Assembly: GCF_001042715.1 (NCBI RefSeq)
Contig: NZ_CP009687.1
Span: forward strand, 2,347,418 to 2,411,417
Length of the DNA stretch: 64,000 nucleotides
Source: Clostridium aceticum
Lineage (GTDB): Bacteria; Bacillota; Clostridia; Peptostreptococcales; Natronincolaceae
Direction of reading: 5' to 3'
Part shown: positions 27,483 to 36,465 of the stretch, one piece after another
How the letters are laid out: each line of letters starts with the position of its first letter
Numbering within the stretch: position 1 is the first letter of the stretch
Program-made: the position numbers and the translations under genes
The notes under the pieces: generated by a model
Seen by the model: only the letters and a program-made list of their open reading frames with translations
What the model was told of the DNA's origin: nothing
Databases searched by the model: none

Positions 27483-28670
27483 TTATTGATGCTTTTCTAG
27501 CCAATCAATTGCACCTTGTACCAGTAAAGCTGTACCCCTATAAAACACCTCCTCATCCACATCAAACTTTGGATTATGATGAGGATAAATGATTCCTTTC
27601 TCTTCGTTTCCACCACCGAAGAAGAAGAAGGTCCCTGGTACTCGTTCCAAGAAGTAAGCCATATCTTCTCCCCCCATTGTAGGAGCACTGGCAGTTTTGA
27701 TTTCATCTATAGAAACTATTTTTTTTGCAGTTTCTACAAATTCTTGAGTAAACTGTGGATCATTAACTAAAGGAGGATACCCAAAGGTGTACTCATACTC
27801 GTAATCTCCACGCATTCCCTTAGTAATACTGGCCACTATCTCTTCAATACGTTTTGCAATCTTTTCCCGCTCTCCTTGATCTGTAGCTCTAACAGTCCCT
27901 TCTATCTCAACAAACTCCGGAATAATATTGTATGCCCTACCTCCATGAAGTTTACCAATAGTTAAAACACCTGGATTTGTAGGTTTTAACTCTCTACTAA
28001 TAATTGTTTGTAAGGAGGAGATAACTTGCCCTGTAATAGCTATAGGATCAACGCCTGTGTCTGGCATAGCTCCATGACAACCCTTCCCTTTAATCTTAAC
28101 ATAAAAACTATCTAAACAAGCCATCAAGTTGCCATAACTTACCCAAACTTCTCCTGGTTTCATCTCCTTAAATAGGACCCCGATATGAAGACCAAGAACT
28201 GAATCCACCTTAGGATTCTCTAATACGCCATCATCGATCATTGGTTTAGCTCCCCCCGGTCCCTCTTCACCAGGTTGAAAAATTAATTTTACATTACCCT
28301 TGATTAGATGACGATTAGCCTGCAAAATTTCAGCAGCCCCTAATAACATCGCCGTATGAGCATCATGACCACAGGCATGCATATTACCATTTGTTGCTGC
28401 AAAAGGCAGCCCAGTTTCTTCTTTAATAGCTAAACCATCCATGTCTGCTCTTAGAGCAATGGTCTTTCCAGGATCATTTCCTTTAATGAGCCCCACCACA
28501 CCAAATCCTCCGACTCCTGTTTGGTAGGGGATTTGTAGTGCCTCTAATTGCTGGGCAACGTAGGCTGCAGTTTTAGGTGTTTCAAGCCCTATTTCTGGTA
28601 TTTGATGCAGTGCTCTACGCCACTGAACAATTTTTTCTTGTATGTCTTTGCTTAAATTTACTACGTTCAT
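27483..28670 (-). CDS. M20 family amidohydrolase (N-acyl amino acid / hippurate hydrolase type)
   Basis: 395 residues from ATG 28670, preceded by GGAGGG at seven bases. Motifs HACGHDAHTAMLLGAA, FQPGEEGPGGA and GLHIG mark the M20D amidohydrolases, which cleave N-acyl amino acids, hippurate or indole conjugates using two zinc or manganese ions. It lies 25 bases upstream of the carbamoylase-type gene and downstream of two membrane protein genes, so import followed by deacylation is likely. Confidence 0.88.
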   Translation of the reverse strand: MNVVNLSKDIQEKIVQWRRALHQIPEIGLETPKTAAYVAQQLEALQIPYQTGVGGFGVVGLIKGNDPGKTIALRADMDGLAIKEETGLPFAATNGNMHACGHDAHTAMLLGAAEILQANRHLIKGNVKLIFQPGEEGPGGAKPMIDDGVLENPKVDSVLGLHIGVLFKEMKPGEVWVSYGNLMACLDSFYVKIKGKGCHGAMPDTGVDPIAITGQVISSLQTIISRELKPTNPGVLTIGKLHGGRAYNIIPEFVEIEGTVRATDQGEREKIAKRIEEIVASITKGMRGDYEYEYTFGYPPLVNDPQFTQEFVETAKKIVSIDEIKTASAPTMGGEDMAYFLERVPGTFFFFGGGNEEKGIIYPHHNPKFDVDEEVFYRGTALLVQGAIDWLEKHQ

Positions 28671-28738
28671 TTCCAATCCCTCCTATTTAGTCCGTATTGC
28701 TTCCTTCTTCGTACTGGATGGAACGATGATATTTTACT

Positions 28739-29419
28739 TTAATTGCTGGCTTTGGCATCTTTCTTCCCTTTATCATTAAGTATCTTTGCAATGATAATGG
28801 TACCAAATACTGATGCAATAATAAGTGCCCAAGCTGGCAAGGATGTAGTTAATCTTAATATTACAGGAATTCCAAAACCTACTACACCTAATTTAGGGAA
28901 CTTAATAGCAAACTGTCCAAATACTGCGCCAAAGATTGCTGGTACCGTATAGGTTCTAAAGGCATCAGCTATAGCAGGTGGAAAAATACTAATCAGCGCT
29001 GTTCCTACAAAAGCCGCCAACGTTACTCCTATAAGATTTGTAATGATCGATCCTACGATACCTAATGTAGAAACAACTTCTGCTTCCTTTGTTCCTGATG
29101 GCGTTTCGGTTGCCTCTAAAGCCATAGCTGCACAGGGGAGTCTCAAGTTGGAGATGTTTCCTGATAAGAAGGACATATATGTTCCTGCTAGACCTAAAAT
29201 AGCGTAGTAGGATACAGGTTCAACAATATAAAATGCTCCAAATAATGCTGCAATCATCCCCCAAGACTTAAGGGCTAAGGATAGTGGAGGAATTACTCCA
29301 TGAACTATGTAAAGATAAACTACTGGTAAAAAGCTCAATACTGCCGCTGATAATAACGTATACATTCCAATTTTAATAACGGGGCCTTTCCATATTTTAT
29401 CAAAATCTTGATTATTCAT
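28739..29419 (-). CDS. Membrane protein, probable transporter subunit
   Basis: 226 residues with about six hydrophobic segments and a Lys-rich C-terminus. I do not know a named family for it. GGAGGTG precedes the ATG. It is 22 bases downstream of the DUF5058-like gene and 68 bases upstream of the M20 gene. Its constant company with that gene type suggests the two form a permease for the substrate of the amidohydrolases; this is inferred from position only. Confidence 0.7.
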   Translation of the reverse strand: MNNQDFDKIWKGPVIKIGMYTLLSAAVLSFLPVVYLYIVHGVIPPLSLALKSWGMIAALFGAFYIVEPVSYYAILGLAGTYMSFLSGNISNLRLPCAAMALEATETPSGTKEAEVVSTLGIVGSIITNLIGVTLAAFVGTALISIFPPAIADAFRTYTVPAIFGAVFGQFAIKFPKLGVVGFGIPVILRLTTSLPAWALIIASVFGTIIIAKILNDKGKKDAKASN

Positions 29420-29441
29420 TAATTATTCACCTCCATTGTTA

Positions 29442-30140
29442 TTAACCTAACATAACTGCTGCAAACATACCTACCAACATGGCAATTCCTAATGAGTATT
29501 CCTTTGCCTTTGGGAATTTCTCTGTTAATTTAGTCATTACAACCATAGCCACACCACCAACAATTACTGCAATTAGCCTTCCTCCTCCAGCTACTACGTC
29601 ACCAGAGTTAAGATAACCGAAAACCCCTAGCATTGCAGCACCACTTAATACAGCTAGCCACTTAGGATCTCCCCCACCAATTTTGTCCCTTAATAACTCT
29701 AACTTATGGCTAAATAATCCTACGAATACTAACCATCCTGCTCCATTTATCGCCATGGTCCACCATGAAGTAGCTAATGCTTGAATGTCGTAATCAGCTG
29801 AACCAAATTCTACCCCTACAGCCTCTGCCCCTACTCGAGCCGCTGTTAGTTCTGTTGGAGCGGCACCAATGATAGATAATCGCATCCAACTCATAGGTCC
29901 ACCAATTACCGACATCATGCCTACCATAATAATAAATACTGCAACGACAGGACCAATAGCTGTAACCAGACCTGTTCTAAAAGCCTTAGTACATACTTCC
30001 TTCTTCATACCTAACTTATCAGCTGTCGAATAGGCAAGTCTTAGATATAAATAAGACTGAATAGCTACAATTGTAACCAAAATAGCTGCGATTACCCATA
30101 CTCCAAACTCATTTGCAATTTTTAAAATTTCTTGTTGCAC
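29442..30140 (-). CDS. DUF5058-like membrane protein, probable transporter
   Basis: 232 residues, about six membrane segments. The N-terminal IQSYLYLRLAYSTADKLGM region and the GAAPTELTAARVGAEAVG segment match what I recall of DUF5058 proteins. Start is GTG at 30140, preceded by GGAGGTG. First structural gene of the operon below PucR; the 288-base gap upstream contains a 34-bp palindrome and should hold the operon promoter. Transport of an N-substituted amino acid or ureide is the likely job. Confidence 0.72.
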   Translation of the reverse strand: MQQEILKIANEFGVWVIAAILVTIVAIQSYLYLRLAYSTADKLGMKKEVCTKAFRTGLVTAIGPVVAVFIIMVGMMSVIGGPMSWMRLSIIGAAPTELTAARVGAEAVGVEFGSADYDIQALATSWWTMAINGAGWLVFVGLFSHKLELLRDKIGGGDPKWLAVLSGAAMLGVFGYLNSGDVVAGGGRLIAVIVGGVAMVVMTKLTEKFPKAKEYSLGIAMLVGMFAAVMLG

Positions 30141-30365
30141 GACCTAACACCTCCATTAATAATTGTTATGATTTATAAAAGTCCATATTACTCCTCTCTC
30201 TACTTTTCACCTCCCCTAGATATTCCTTAATATTCCTTAGTTGACTGACTTTAGGCGTGTTGTTTTTATATACTTTTTATATACTTATTTTTAAATTCTG
30301 CAAATATCTGTAAAACCATTTATGTTGTTTGTAGAAAAATTCTAAATATTTTAAATCCTTGTGAT

Positions 30366-30399
30366 AATATTACAAAAAACAATTGTTTTTTGTAATATT
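30366..30399. promoter_or_regulatory. 34-bp perfect palindrome, candidate PucR operator
   Basis: A fully symmetric sequence centred on AATT at 30381-30384, with arms AATATTACAAAAAACAA. It lies between the pucR terminator and the first gene of the amidohydrolase operon, about 226 bases before that start codon. It could be an operator or activator site, or a hairpin in the transcript. Confidence 0.45.
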
Positions 30400-30415
30400 T
30401 ATACATTTTCCAAAA

Positions 30416-30440
30416 AAACACACCTAAGTTAGGTGTGTTT
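30416..30440 (-). terminator. Terminator of pucR-like gene, overlapping its stop
   Basis: AAACACACCTAA pairs with TTAGGTGTGTTT (30416-30440); leftwards the stem runs into TTTTTTTGG. The right arm includes the last codons of the regulator gene, so the terminator is built partly into coding sequence. Confidence 0.85.
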
Positions 30441-32057
30441 CATAAATTTCATAAACTTTAATGTTATTTCTAGCTTTAAGCGCTCTGTAGCATCATTAAG
30501 GTTTAGATCACATAATTGTTGGATTTTTTCAATTCGATAACGTACTGTATTACTATGGATAAATAATCTTCTAGCTGCTAAATTATAATTAGATTCACTT
30601 TCCAAGTAGGTTTTTAAAGTAAGTAGTAGATCCTCTCCATCATCTTGCTCTAGTAGAGGTGCAATGTCCTCAGTCATTTCTTTAAAGTCTTCTCCTTGAA
30701 AGGATTCCCTTCTGATAAGTCTAAAGGGACCTAATTCCTTATAAGTAATAAGATTTTTTTCAGGATATATGTATGTACCAATTTCTATTGCTTTGATACT
30801 CTCCATATAGCTTTTTTTAATATTTACGATAGACTCAATGGATTGTCCTATACCGCACCTAAAACGACTATTTAAGATATCTTTTTGTAGATTTAATATA
30901 AATTCCTGACATATCTGTTTTATATCTGCATTATTTTTTAATATTCGTTGATGGGCAGCGTATAAAATGACCATACGATTCTCTTCTAACAAACCAAACA
31001 AAACCTTATCTTTTGAAAAAACTTGATAAATTCTATGAGCAATTTTTTCTCTATACTTATCTAGTTGAATACTTTCATCATCCTGTTGAATGCAGATGGC
31101 TAAATAACTTTTTGCTATATTCAGTTTTAAACTATTGGCCCTCTTATATATTTTTTCATTACTCTTATATTCTCCATATATAATTTCCTGTAAAAATTCA
31201 TCTTGAAACTTTCCATCAATAGAATTCATATAATATACCTGCTCGTAAATATACACTAACAAGGTAAAAGCAAGACGTAATGAAAAAATATTATAATAAT
31301 CTATTTTTTTATCATCCTCTTTAACTAGTAAATATCCCGCTTCTATGTCTCCCACCACGATGGGCATTGTTACCCATGTTTCTTCCTGTTTATCTTCTAA
31401 ATTTTTGATACGATATATTTTTAAATGTTCACATATAATTTCTTTTTGATAACTAAAGACAGGATCTATCAAATCTTGATAATGAAGTTCCTTATATCGT
31501 GGAATGTTTGGAAAGCTATATGCCTTGTCCTCCAGTATGTCAAATAAAAGGATGTGTTTTCCAAGTTCATGGTGCAATATCTCTAACACTTCATTAGCCT
31601 TTTTCGCTAAAGAGTAGGTACTAGTATTTTTTTTCCTTTTATATTGATGTTCATTGATTCTTATGATGTATTTATTCATAGCCAGAGAATTAACAGCATT
31701 GATAGCATCGATCCATGCTGTTTCATAGGGTAAACTAATCAACGGAAAATTTATTTCATTACATAGATTGATGATATCCTGTGGTATTTCCTTTAAGAAG
31801 CGATCAACTTTAATAGCTATTCCTGCACTATTCTTTTCGCTTAAAAATAGGACGACATCTCTAAATAACCCTTCATGCTGCTGAAATAAGTATCCTGTAG
31901 TAAGGACAAATTCTTTACCTTTAAACCACAGATAACCATCAGGAGCATCAAACAAGGCCACTGCCTGGATTTCTCTATCTAGTCCCCCAGCTCCTGCTAT
32001 CAAGTCACACTTCTTAAAAAACTTTGATGCCATTACTTCCCTTACTGTAACCCCCAT
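30429..32057 (-). CDS. PucR family transcriptional regulator
   Basis: 542 residues. The N-terminal PucR purine-catabolism-like domain begins TVREVMASKFFKKCDLIAGAGG. A middle GGDEF-like/CdaR region follows, and the C-terminal HTH reads NLAARRLFIHSNTVRYRIEKI. PucR proteins usually activate adjacent catabolic operons in response to a pathway compound. Here the next genes, on the same strand, are two membrane proteins and two amidohydrolases. The terminator at its end implies a separate transcript from those genes. The effector may be a ureide or an acylated amino acid. Confidence 0.9.
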   Translation of the reverse strand: MGVTVREVMASKFFKKCDLIAGAGGLDREIQAVALFDAPDGYLWFKGKEFVLTTGYLFQQHEGLFRDVVLFLSEKNSAGIAIKVDRFLKEIPQDIINLCNEINFPLISLPYETAWIDAINAVNSLAMNKYIIRINEHQYKRKKNTSTYSLAKKANEVLEILHHELGKHILLFDILEDKAYSFPNIPRYKELHYQDLIDPVFSYQKEIICEHLKIYRIKNLEDKQEETWVTMPIVVGDIEAGYLLVKEDDKKIDYYNIFSLRLAFTLLVYIYEQVYYMNSIDGKFQDEFLQEIIYGEYKSNEKIYKRANSLKLNIAKSYLAICIQQDDESIQLDKYREKIAHRIYQVFSKDKVLFGLLEENRMVILYAAHQRILKNNADIKQICQEFILNLQKDILNSRFRCGIGQSIESIVNIKKSYMESIKAIEIGTYIYPEKNLITYKELGPFRLIRRESFQGEDFKEMTEDIAPLLEQDDGEDLLLTLKTYLESESNYNLAARRLFIHSNTVRYRIEKIQQLCDLNLNDATERLKLEITLKFMKFMKHT

Positions 32058-32262
32058 ACATATCCCTCTCTTTAAGTAGCTGAAAATAATTTTATACTTA
32101 ATATTCTGTTTTTTCTTCCTTTTCCCTCTTTTTCACATTTTTATATGGTGATAGTTTTTAAATGTTTATCCTCTATAATTAATTCGCTTGTGAATCGATC
32201 CTGAAAGGAATACCCCTATGCTTTACTTTATAACGTTGTAACTGTGATTTTTGCACATAAAT

Positions 32263-32286
32263 AGGAGTCAATAAGTTTTGACTCCT
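32263..32286. terminator. Hairpin after PAP2 gene
   Basis: AGGAGTCA pairs with TGACTCCT, extended by flanking AA/TT, 8 bases past the stop of the minus-strand PAP2-like gene. T tract is weak on that side and better on the plus strand. Confidence 0.5.
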
Positions 32287-32293
32287 GTTTTAA

Positions 32294-33241
32294 CTAATAC
32301 TCTGGTAAAATCGGCAAATCACAATTCCTAACTCTAGCAGGATAAGGGATAACTTGTTTATATGGAGGGGGATTAAAATTAGCATGTAAATCTTGTGTTA
32401 CCGGTATATCTATAGGATTTTTATTACTATCCTTCTGACTCCTTAATATATCTACAATCAGTCTTCCAATCTGTCGTCCGAGCTGTAGCCCCTCACTTAA
32501 GTCTGATGGAAAATGCACCCCTCCATATAACCGTGAAGTAGAATTTTCCGTGGCTAATTTTTTCAAGGCTTCAGCTTCAGGAGGAAAGAAATAGCTTAAG
32601 ATCACCTCGGCTGTTCCTGATATAACAGAATGTCCTGAGGGATATGCAGGAAATTTCGGCGTGCAAATTGCTGTAATAAGGTTTTGAGCCAATTGATTTG
32701 GACGAGGAACATCCCAAAGGTACTTGTAGTACCAAGTAATAACAAATGCATCGTTAATTCCTGCCTGAACTGTCGCAAGCACACGTGCTGCTTGCACTGG
32801 ACTGAGGTTATAGGTATCTAGCAATCGATCTATAATGGGAGTCCATTGTTTTGTAGCTGGACCGTCTCCCCAGTATTCTGCAATTTCCCTTTGGTGACAA
32901 GTGATATTGTTTAGTGTTTCTTCAACAACCGATAATTCTTTGCAAAAATTTATATTGTCTGGATGCTTTATAGTAAATCTAATAATTTTTCCATCTAGTG
33001 TAGTAAATCTCCCATCTCTATTCCTCTTTATAAAATATAATGGCCATGAACCAGCAGTTGGATCAATACCCCTAGGGAGTTCTTTCTCCCCTGCATAAGG
33101 TAATTGGGACCATTTTTTTTCACCTTTTTTAGGTTGTTTTCTTTTGTTACACTCATTTGTCTTTGTATGATGTATGTTTTTATTATTAAACCTTATATAC
33201 TCTACCATTTCACTTGAAAATACATATGGTGTTTTCTTCAT
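32294..33241 (-). CDS. PAP2 / vanadium haloperoxidase-like phosphatase
   Basis: 315 residues from ATG 33241, which has GGGGGAG upstream. The acid phosphatase/haloperoxidase signature is visible as PAYPSGHSVISG and SRLYGGVHFPSDLSEG, with the catalytic His residues in place. An upstream KRNRDGRFTTLDGK and the PRPNQ segment fit the vanadium-dependent haloperoxidase-like class seen in bacilli and clostridia. There is no clear signal peptide. Whether it is a phosphatase or a haloperoxidase cannot be decided by eye. Stand-alone gene. Confidence 0.82.
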   Translation of the reverse strand: MKKTPYVFSSEMVEYIRFNNKNIHHTKTNECNKRKQPKKGEKKWSQLPYAGEKELPRGIDPTAGSWPLYFIKRNRDGRFTTLDGKIIRFTIKHPDNINFCKELSVVEETLNNITCHQREIAEYWGDGPATKQWTPIIDRLLDTYNLSPVQAARVLATVQAGINDAFVITWYYKYLWDVPRPNQLAQNLITAICTPKFPAYPSGHSVISGTAEVILSYFFPPEAEALKKLATENSTSRLYGGVHFPSDLSEGLQLGRQIGRLIVDILRSQKDSNKNPIDIPVTQDLHANFNPPPYKQVIPYPARVRNCDLPILPEY

Positions 33242-33475
33242 AATCACTCCCCCATTACTACATAGTTTTTATTCCTATACTATATGAAGAAGCGACTCCC
33301 TGTGCTACCTAGCAAAACCTTACCTTTATGAAATTTTTCATAAACTATTGGATTAAACTTGATGTAAGAAAAAACCGTCATTACTTATCCTCCAAATCTT
33401 ATTTCAATCAACACTGAATCATTTAAAATAATAGAGCAAACAAGGACCGTCCTCATCACCCATATTTGAATAAAA

Positions 33476-33520
33476 TAGGGTATTGCACTTAAGTCACTAA
33501 CTATAAGTTGCAATACCCTA
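33476..33520. terminator. Hairpin with GGGTATTG stem, repeat family member
   Basis: TAGGGTATTGCA and CTTA pair with TAAG and TGCAATACCCTA with one bulged base. It lies about 190 bases past the wrbA stop and before the PAP2 gene start. The rest of 33242-33713 shows no gene. Confidence 0.6.
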
Positions 33521-33713
33521 TACTCTTTATGGTTCAGATAGTTCAAACTCTTTAACTTTTTATTTATAAGAATTTCAGAACTTTGACCTTCTTACTTTAA
33601 GTCCTATTTTGATTGGTGTTTGTTTTTATAAGAATGTCTTTAATCTATCCATTACGACTAAACTCATCTTTTAGAACAATTATCATCAACTACCTCTTCG
33701 ATCTTTTCGAATG

Positions 33714-34325
33714 CTACTGGTTGCCGTTTTTTACCCATTGTGCCACAGTAACAGTTCGTTTTGCCTGATGTTTAACAGCGGCCTGAACATCTTCAATCAT
33801 TTTACCATCTTGACCAACAGTTACAGTTGTTCCATAAGGATTTCCTCCAGCTCCAAAAATAACTGGATCTGTATAGCCGGGAGGTGCTATAATTGCTCCC
33901 CAATGGCACATAGCTGTATAGAGGGATAAAATTGTTGCCTCTTGACCACCATGAGAGTTTTGTGCAGATGACATTGCACTTACCACTTTATTTACTGTCT
34001 TACCTTCTGCCCAAAGACCACCAGTTAAATCGATGAACTGTTTCATCTGTGATGCCATAACACCGAATCTGGTTGGAGTACTGAAGATAATCGCATCCGC
34101 CCATTCTAAGTCATCTGGTGTCGCCTCTGGAACATCTTTTGTTGCTTCAACATGGGCTTTCCAGATCGGATTTTTTTCAATAGAAGATTGTGGTGCGAGC
34201 TCAGGTACCTTTAATACTTTTACTTCAGCCCCTGCTTCTTTTGCCCCTTCTTCAGCCCATCTAGCTAATTGATAGTTTGTACCACCCATGCTGTAATAAA
34301 CTACTGCTAATTTTACCTTACTCAT
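33714..34325 (-). CDS. wrbA: WrbA-type NAD(P)H:quinone oxidoreductase
   Basis: 203 residues from ATG 34325 preceded by AAGGAG. Flavodoxin-like fold: YYSMGGTNYQLA phosphate loop, FSTPTRFGVMASQMKQFID and the long GGLWAEGK-to-GGQEATILS stretch typical of WrbA. The FMN enzyme reduces quinones by two electrons, limiting redox cycling. Some clostridial members act in sporulation or oxygen defence, not shown here. It has no operon partner. Confidence 0.9.
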   Translation of the reverse strand: MSKVKLAVVYYSMGGTNYQLARWAEEGAKEAGAEVKVLKVPELAPQSSIEKNPIWKAHVEATKDVPEATPDDLEWADAIIFSTPTRFGVMASQMKQFIDLTGGLWAEGKTVNKVVSAMSSAQNSHGGQEATILSLYTAMCHWGAIIAPPGYTDPVIFGAGGNPYGTTVTVGQDGKMIEDVQAAVKHQAKRTVTVAQWVKNGNQ

Positions 34326-34734
34326 ATGATCTCTCTCTCCTTTCAAATTATGGAAATTTTAGCCTTTCTTTTGATAAATTCAATAGATATCCTAATACAC
34401 TGCCGAAATATTTCAAGATATCTTTACTAAGAATAAAGCACTCTGTACATCTCAAGACTATTGGCAATTGTCCTTAACATATGGAACTACCTATTTTACA
34501 AAGCCAATATTGTATTATCTTCTTTTATAAATGTATACCTTAGTTTGATCAATCTAAACAAAACCTATTTAAATAATTTGTAAAATTAAATAATTTCACT
34601 TAACATTCAAAATTCAACAACCAAAAACAGAGTATTGTTTCTTAAAATTCCTAAGAAATAATACCCTGTTTTATTTTATGTTGAATCTATAGCGTCCTTA
34701 ATATATAAGGATCTTTACGTACTCAACTTCAGAA
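34326..34734. other. Intergenic region with repeat-family hairpin
   Basis: No gene seen. A hairpin at 34627-34669 (ACAGAGTATTGTTTCTTA against TAAGAAATAATACCCTGT) is followed by TTTTATTTTATG and is closely similar to one at 60861-60905, including the flank TTATGTTGAATCTAT. Confidence 0.6.
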
Positions 34735-34786
34735 CTATAACAAAGCAGCTTCTAAGCATTTCGCTAGCTATAACCCTTAGTTATTC
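34735..34786 (-). repeat. Candidate attC-like palindrome (leftmost)
   Basis: On the minus strand: GAATAAC at the right end, GTTATAG at the left end, inner TAAGG/CTT and AGC/GCT pairs with unpaired bases between. This AAC...GTT layout with internal arms resembles a short integron attC. It lies about 220 bases after the gene at 35005. Confidence 0.35.
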
Positions 34787-35004
34787 CATATTTATACCTC
34801 TATCGATCTAGTAAAACCTAACGAAGCCAATATCGTTCCTTAAAACTCTACCCTGATAGCTGATGTGGTCTGCCCTGCTACTTGACGGTTTCTAATAAAA
34901 TTTTAGTGGGAATAGGTATTAATAATTGATTTATCAGCTCATCTCGCTTTCTTATGACATGTAAGAAAGAAAAGACGAAACAAAATAACCTCAACAAGGC
35001 TTAC

Positions 35005-35487
35005 CTACTTCTTAATGACAAGACATTTCGGAGTCTCATGATCATGTAAAAATTCTAAGTCTGCTATATTTAATTCATTTATATTAATAGATTCAACATT
35101 TGCTGATTTATGTTCACCTAACCAGATGCTCCATATTTCAATCTCATCTGAGATTTGTAACTGTTCTTTCAAATAATCTATAAGTTTTTTTGCCCTTAGT
35201 TCTGTATACCGCCATTTTAACTCTGAAAAATATTGTTTGCTTGAATATTCCTTTGCATATTCAGAAGAGTAATACATATCATGATTAATCTCCATTTCAT
35301 CCAAGTGTTCTTCTTTATCACAAATTAGGATGCTTTTTTTATCTCTATCGAGTTTTGTGTCATTGATTATGAAATCGCTAAGTTTTATATCCCGTTTTAG
35401 CGCCTCATTAATAGATATAAATTCTATATATGGATTCTTAACTTCTTTTAATAATATATCACTTGCTAAAAATTGGAATAAGCTCAT
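35005..35487 (-). CDS. Hypothetical protein
   Basis: 160 residues, not recognised. Acidic with many Ile, Lys and Glu; there is a long helical central part and a C-terminal LEFLHDHETPKCLVIKK. AGGAGG precedes the ATG by six bases, so it is a real gene. It is the last (leftmost) member of the run of single-gene units with attC-like palindromes between them. Confidence 0.65.
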   Translation of the reverse strand: MSLFQFLASDILLKEVKNPYIEFISINEALKRDIKLSDFIINDTKLDRDKKSILICDKEEHLDEMEINHDMYYSSEYAKEYSSKQYFSELKWRYTELRAKKLIDYLKEQLQISDEIEIWSIWLGEHKSANVESININELNIADLEFLHDHETPKCLVIKK

Positions 35488-35537
35488 ATTTTCCTCCTAC
35501 ATAATAGTCGTATTTTATCTCCCGTGTTCACGACCTT

Positions 35538-35598
35538 CATCAACCCTTACAAAGACAGGCCAAAAATGCTGATGGATTTTGGAAACACTCTGTTATAC
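35538..35598 (-). repeat. Candidate attC-like site
   Basis: Minus strand begins GTATAAC and ends GTTGATG, with CAAAA/CTTTG inner pairing and CATCA/TGATG arms. It lies between the stop of the GNAT gene at 35648 and the start of the gene at 35487, as a cassette boundary would. Match to consensus cores is partial. Confidence 0.35.
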
Positions 35599-35647
35599 GC
35601 AGTAATTTACGAAAATAACCACTTCTTAATTATTTGATTAATAAATA

Positions 35648-36190
35648 CTATATACAATGTTTTCTCATTACAATACCATTTTCTTTATAATTATTTTTAT
35701 ACTTAAAGAAATTTTCTATCTTCATAAGTTCAATATAATTATTTTGTTTATATATTTTTCTTGCACTATCCCATTTTTCAGAAACTATTAATATTTGGGA
35801 TTTTATGTTGTTATACTTATTAACAATTAAATCGGTAGACTTTAAGAATATTTCTTTCCCAAGACCTTTTCCTCTATAGTTTGGTAATAGTCCCATTGAC
35901 GATATATAAAGTTCCGTACCATTTGGATTATGCAACTGGCTTATTGAGTGCCCCAAATCAAACCACTTGCTATCAATTTTTTCTTCATACTCCCAGATCT
36001 CAGTACTTATATATCCAACAACAGTATCGTTCTTCTCTACGACATAAAATCCATCATTAAAAATTTCAATTCTTTCTAAAAAAACCTCTTCTTTCTCGCA
36101 AATTTCTAATTTGAAACATGAAAACTCAATTTTCATAATATCTTTTAAATCCTTATTTGTAGCAACTCTAATAGTATAATTATCCTCCAT
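35648..36190 (-). CDS. GNAT family N-acetyltransferase
   Basis: 180 residues, complete GNAT fold: an N-terminal IRVATNKDLKDIMKIE start, the acetyl-CoA loop LLPNYRGKGLGKEIF (R/Q-x-x-G-x-G/A) near residue 105, and a C-terminal ARKIYKQNNYIELM. Substrate unknown. GAGGAGG lies before the ATG. It stands alone between two attC-like palindromes, one of six GNAT genes in the 35-45 kb run. Confidence 0.85.
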   Translation of the reverse strand: MEDNYTIRVATNKDLKDIMKIEFSCFKLEICEKEEVFLERIEIFNDGFYVVEKNDTVVGYISTEIWEYEEKIDSKWFDLGHSISQLHNPNGTELYISSMGLLPNYRGKGLGKEIFLKSTDLIVNKYNNIKSQILIVSEKWDSARKIYKQNNYIELMKIENFFKYKNNYKENGIVMRKHCI

Positions 36191-36212
36191 AACTTCCTCC
36201 TCACTTAAAATC

Positions 36213-36310
36213 AGATAACATCTCTTCCGGTGAAGAGAGGCGGTGCTCTGACCATTCCCTCAATACGTGCAATCCGCACCTCATGTAAACACAATGGTAT
36301 ATATAGTCGC
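36213..36310 (-). repeat. Candidate attC-like site, homologous to those at 40.1 and 44.0 kb
   Basis: Plus strand carries GGTGCTCTGACCATTCCCTC, then CAATACGTGC and GCACCTCATGTAAACACAATG, closely similar to segments at 44022-44077 and in outline to 40134-40185. The left end is GATAAC (GTTATC on the minus strand), 23 bases before the next gene start. This is direct sequence homology between gaps of unrelated genes. Confidence 0.5.
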
Positions 36311-36433
36311 CTATTCAGCTCCAACAACCCACCCTAACAACCTTTTCTATTATCCAAATTTATGAATTATAGTTTATGTTGCTTCTTTGATATCAATTTA
36401 GGTGATTTTGATTGCTTACGACGTTAGAAACTT

Positions 36434-36465
36434 AATCAAGTAGACCGTTTTCAGTCTACTTGATT
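36434..36465 (-). terminator. Terminator overlapping the plsC stop
   Basis: AATCAAGTAGAC pairs perfectly with GTCTACTTGATT around an 8-base loop. The arm at 36454-36465 lies inside the last codons of the acyltransferase gene. T tract is weak. Confidence 0.6.

Noticed and set aside
34680-34999. Gene or RNA in the gap left of 35005
   Set aside because: No frame with a ribosome site and no known RNA fold; only the short candidate palindrome at 34735-34786 stands out.
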